A DNA stretch of 64,000 nt, taken from positions 124,001-188,000 of the forward strand of contig JBNKHG010000026.1 in the NCBI GenBank assembly GCA_050290225.1, read 5' to 3'. The notes beneath the pieces are model-generated. The model worked only from the letters and a program-made list of their open reading frames with translations. It searched no databases and had not been told where the DNA came from. Numbering within the stretch: the first letter of the stretch is position 1; every line of letters starts with the position of its first letter. Positions 62,601-64,000 of this stretch are shown here, piece after piece. Made by a program: the position numbers and the translations under genes. Source of the stretch: JBNKHG01 sp050290225. Lineage in GTDB: Bacteria; Pseudomonadota; Gammaproteobacteria; Pseudomonadales; Cellvibrionaceae.

Positions 62601-63766
62601 ACCGCGTTGCGGGGACGGAAAACAATGCAGTGAAGCCGATGATACGCTTCAACGAGTTCGCGCTCAGCTTCTTCGGAATGAACAACCGGGATGAAAGGCA
62701 CGGAAGATGTCAGCATCTTCCTGAGCGTCTCCGGAGATGTGAATATAGCGGCGAGGTCTTTGAATTGGCGGAGTTCTTCGCTATCAAACAAGCAAGCAAC
62801 AAAGGCGAGCGCCTCATCCCGCGAGTCGGCCGCCACAACGAATGGCCTATCGCTCGGTTTATTAAGCCACCCCTTGAACGCGTCGCGGTACGCGGCCATC
62901 GAGGGCGCGAAGACTTCGGGCGTCAGATGAGGCTTGCTGGCGTTCGCCCAGCGGAGCCATACCTGCTCGAGCGTCTCGTAGCCGCTGACCGGCAGGGCAA
63001 GTTGCTCGGCAAGCCAGATTTGAGCAGGCACCGACTGCTCCAACCATTGTTCAAGATCACTTGCATCGAAAGCTCTGACTGCCTTCCAATCACCAGCCTT
63101 GTTCTTACGATTCTCCCAGGTGGTCTTACCAGTCCAATTGCGAGGCGTTACGAAGACGAAAGTGCCGTTCGCCCGTTCAGCGGGATCAACCGAGCTCAGC
63201 CGTGCAGTATAATCCTTCTCCGCCTTGGCACCCGGATTCTGGTCGGTGCCGAATTCCCAAAAGGAGCTCCCTTCCGGAACCCACGGTGTGGCAGCACCCG
63301 CATCAACGAAACCATCGGAGCCCTTGCGCTGCGCGTTGTCGTAGCCAGGAAAGTCCACTTGGCGGAGGTCGCGGCCTGTCGAATGCACCAACTTTCGCAG
63401 AAGAACCGGTAGGTGGGTGCGAGCGTCGATTTGACTGCCTGCCCAGTCCTCGATTTGCCTTGCCTTTATCGTTAGGAAACTCGGGACAAAGGCGCGAACC
63501 GCCACATCCTTTTCACCAACGCTCCGCTGTTGCTGTTCATAAGCGGCTTGCATGTCGAGCAGCTGATTCTTATTAGCGCCAAACGTGTTTTCCAACCTAA
63601 CCGCCATTTCGGGGGACAGAGCGGATTTACCATTGAGCATATTGGATAATGCCGGCCTACCAACACCAAGTCGCTTTGCTGCGTCAGTAATCGTCAGGCC
63701 GGCCGGGATGATTTTTTCGCGGATGTATGCACCTGGATGAGTGGAGCGATTGGGCGTGGTCGTCAT
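59696..63766 (-). CDS. Giant HTH-nuclease-like protein of unknown family, candidate defence gene
   Basis: The product has 1356 residues. Residues 10-75 are a HigA-type XRE helix-turn-helix (PGAYIREKIIPAGLTITDAA; KRLGVGRPALSNMLNGKSAL; AVRLENTFG). Residues 95-255 resemble a restriction-endonuclease fold, with Asp151 in KGSDGFVD, Glu171 in SSFWEFGTDQ and lysines 181/184, but the acidic-lysine spacing is not canonical. At about 307-322, where a P-loop would be expected before an NTPase, the sequence is RPFVVAADSRDEALAF, lacking GxxxxGK. The remaining 1000 residues are helical, with a PRWR motif near 768. A perfect AAGGAGGT (63775-63782) lies eight bases before the ATG, so translation should be strong. 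No HigB-type toxin is visible upstream. I do not recognise the full-length family. Confidence 0.85.
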   Translation of the reverse strand: MTTTPNRSTHPGAYIREKIIPAGLTITDAAKRLGVGRPALSNMLNGKSALSPEMAVRLENTFGANKNQLLDMQAAYEQQQRSVGEKDVAVRAFVPSFLTIKARQIEDWAGSQIDARTHLPVLLRKLVHSTGRDLRQVDFPGYDNAQRKGSDGFVDAGAATPWVPEGSSFWEFGTDQNPGAKAEKDYTARLSSVDPAERANGTFVFVTPRNWTGKTTWENRKNKAGDWKAVRAFDASDLEQWLEQSVPAQIWLAEQLALPVSGYETLEQVWLRWANASKPHLTPEVFAPSMAAYRDAFKGWLNKPSDRPFVVAADSRDEALAFVACLFDSEELRQFKDLAAIFTSPETLRKMLTSSVPFIPVVHSEEAERELVEAYHRLHCIVFRPRNAVDTKADITLDLLGYDAFKKALIAMGVEEGDVDRLASESGLSPTILRRRLSQNAAIRTPAWAGDDSMAKTLVPMSLIGAWHAESEADREIVSFVADRTYEMIEDEVANLLGFDDSPVWSAGRYRGVVSKIDALFAIARTVTPADLDRFFDAAEYVLSESDPALELAEEDRWAAALHGKKRDHSSALREGICETLVILSVHGNNLFQSRLGVDVESRCVVLVRKLLTPMTLEKLFSHDRDLPRYAEAAPNEFLKIIEEDLQREDPVVYGLLKPVGSSLFCGSPLRTGLLWALECLAWKSQNLARVTMILAQLSRPKINDNWANKPDGSLQAIFRSWMPQTAASVEQRVKVLALLTKQFPDVGWEICLEQIKPGSRIGHYSYRPRWRSDASGAGQVVPDEQIYDFNRKALDLLIAWPSHDEKSLGDLIESLQGMPGEDQTKVWGLIDEWSRNANESAKAELRERIRQFAFTRRGRHRKLREATRDRANAAYESLRPRDPVIRHGWLFADHWVQESAREIEDEDLDFQKRDERIDQLRREAMTEIWTTCGFEGVKELLKGSGAASTVGRYAVSCITGIKPRVDFIRCCLFIDGELRSKGEWCLQGFLLAVEDDLRVGVLQFAAEGLSTIELRRLFVCAPFQASTWRLLDDYEGDIRAGYWKDVFPIYGRHTTAELTELIDSLLEVQRPRAAFHAVHMDFKEIETSRLKRLLHDVATVHEEPKGQFKLDSYHLSRGLDVLGSRAGVTVNEMAQLEFLFIDVLDHTEHGIPNLEHQIAQSPVVFVQAVALAFKRSGEGEDPSEWKIEDPEQRAAVASAAYRLLSQLKRIPGTDENGKIDAAALGEWLAEVRRLCRDYARADIGDDFLGQLLAKAPEGEGGTWPCEAVCKAMEGIASPEIGRGFYIGALNSRGAHFRGEGGGQERELAAKYRAWAERLHFEYPYVGGVLEDIAASYEREAGWQDSEAKVKKRLQH

Positions 63767-63792
63767 TGTTGACTACCTCCTTATAGGACTTG

Positions 63793-63822
63793 CCTGTATT
63801 GCGTAACGCTACACAATACAGG
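63793..63822. promoter_or_regulatory. Operator-like inverted repeat 1 upstream of the 1356-aa gene
   Basis: CCTGTATTG and its exact complement CAATACAGG form nine-base arms around a 12-base centre. The inner part reads TATTGCG-TAACGCTA-CACAATA, matching the second site. It lies 27 bases before the start codon, where a repressor would block transcription. HigA-like proteins bind inverted repeats of this kind over their own promoters; binding by the HTH of the adjacent gene is inference. Confidence 0.7.
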
Positions 63823-63832
63823 AACTTTACCG

Positions 63833-63854
63833 TATTGCGACGCGCTACGCAATA
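63833..63854. promoter_or_regulatory. Operator-like inverted repeat 2 upstream of the 1356-aa gene
   Basis: TATTGCG and CGCAATA are perfect seven-base arms around eight bases (ACGCGCTA). It shares arms, spacer length and the GCTA end of the spacer with repeat 1, centred 36 bases away. Two matched sites suggest binding of two dimers. A weak minus-strand promoter (TTGCGT, 17 bases, TAAAGT) would lie between the sites; this is tentative. Confidence 0.7.
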
Positions 63855-64000
63855 TAGGGCTTACGAGGTACGAAACAAGACGAGACCACTCTCATCCACT
63901 GGGTCGCCCCCTTGGTGTGTAACCTAGCCACCGGACCAACCATAGGATTTTCAATAAGTAGACTGCCGGAAAAGTGTCGGAAAACGAAAAAAGGAAAGGC
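63855..64000. other. Right-edge noncoding sequence
   Basis: No frame of note reaches the window edge here. There is no integrase, toxin or tRNA fragment. The region's right boundary therefore lies further on. Confidence 0.3.

Noticed and set aside
63767..64000. HigB-type toxin gene upstream of the HigA-like HTH
   Set aside because: No frame of adequate length is present on either strand in this stretch.

Overview
The window is a stretch of gammaproteobacterial chromosome. Gene content and order (algW/degS, hisDG, murA, ibaG, mlaC; lptCAB-rpoN-hpf-ptsN-rapZ-ptsO; mreBCD-maf-rng-yhdP; gatCAB; prfA-hemA; lolB-ispE-tRNA-Gln-prs-rplY-pth-ychF-tRNA-Met) closely follow Pseudomonas and related Cellvibrionales/marine gammaproteobacteria. 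A Gram-negative envelope is certain (LPS, Lol, Mla, MreBCD genes). I cannot name the genus from sequence alone.

Region by region. Positions 1-4951 hold the end of a periplasmic DegS/AlgW protease and, convergent to it, mlaC-ibaG-murA-hisG-hisD. Positions 5166-13470 are a long plus-strand run for LPS export and the nitrogen phosphotransferase system: a CaCA exchanger, kdsD, lptC, lptA, lptB, rpoN, hpf, ptsN, rapZ and an HPr gene. mgtE and yjgA follow. On the minus strand come a periplasmic msrB and the mreB-mreC-mreD-maf-rng-yhdP cluster. gatC-gatA-gatB run divergently from mreB. Positions 29143-38436 are a mixed housekeeping segment (PA4642-like, cysZ, DEAD-box helicase, DoxX, AmmeMemoRadiSam B and A, M19 dipeptidase, metallophosphoesterase, AtoE-type transporter). 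Then moeB, prmC, prfA, hemA on the minus strand, and a TPR lipoprotein, lolB, ispE, tRNA-Gln, prs, rplY, pth, ychF, a CsgG-like lipoprotein, an EamA transporter and tRNA-Met on the plus strand.

After tRNA-Met (52895-52971) the character changes. There are long, apparently AT-richer noncoding stretches and only two genes in 11 kb, both huge and both on the minus strand. One encodes 1802 aa: an N-terminal restriction-endonuclease-like segment, a P-loop NTPase and about 1300 residues of probable helical repeats, an architecture like nuclease-STAND antiphage proteins. The other encodes 1356 aa: a HigA-type helix-turn-helix, a second nuclease-like segment, a position where a P-loop would be expected but is degenerate, then a long helical region. 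Two matching inverted repeats and a perfect Shine-Dalgarno sequence lie directly upstream of the second gene, which suggests autoregulation by its own HTH. I read this as a candidate defence island at a tRNA integration hotspot; its right end lies outside the window.

Smaller oddities include the absence at their usual places of kdsC and of mlaFED/mlaB, an ispE stop codon inside tRNA-Gln, a 14-unit heptanucleotide array beside pth with related heptad-periodic DNA elsewhere, and four 15-16 bp repeats ahead of the memo gene. Several starts were moved from the longest reading frame on ribosome-binding or family evidence, as stated in each entry.
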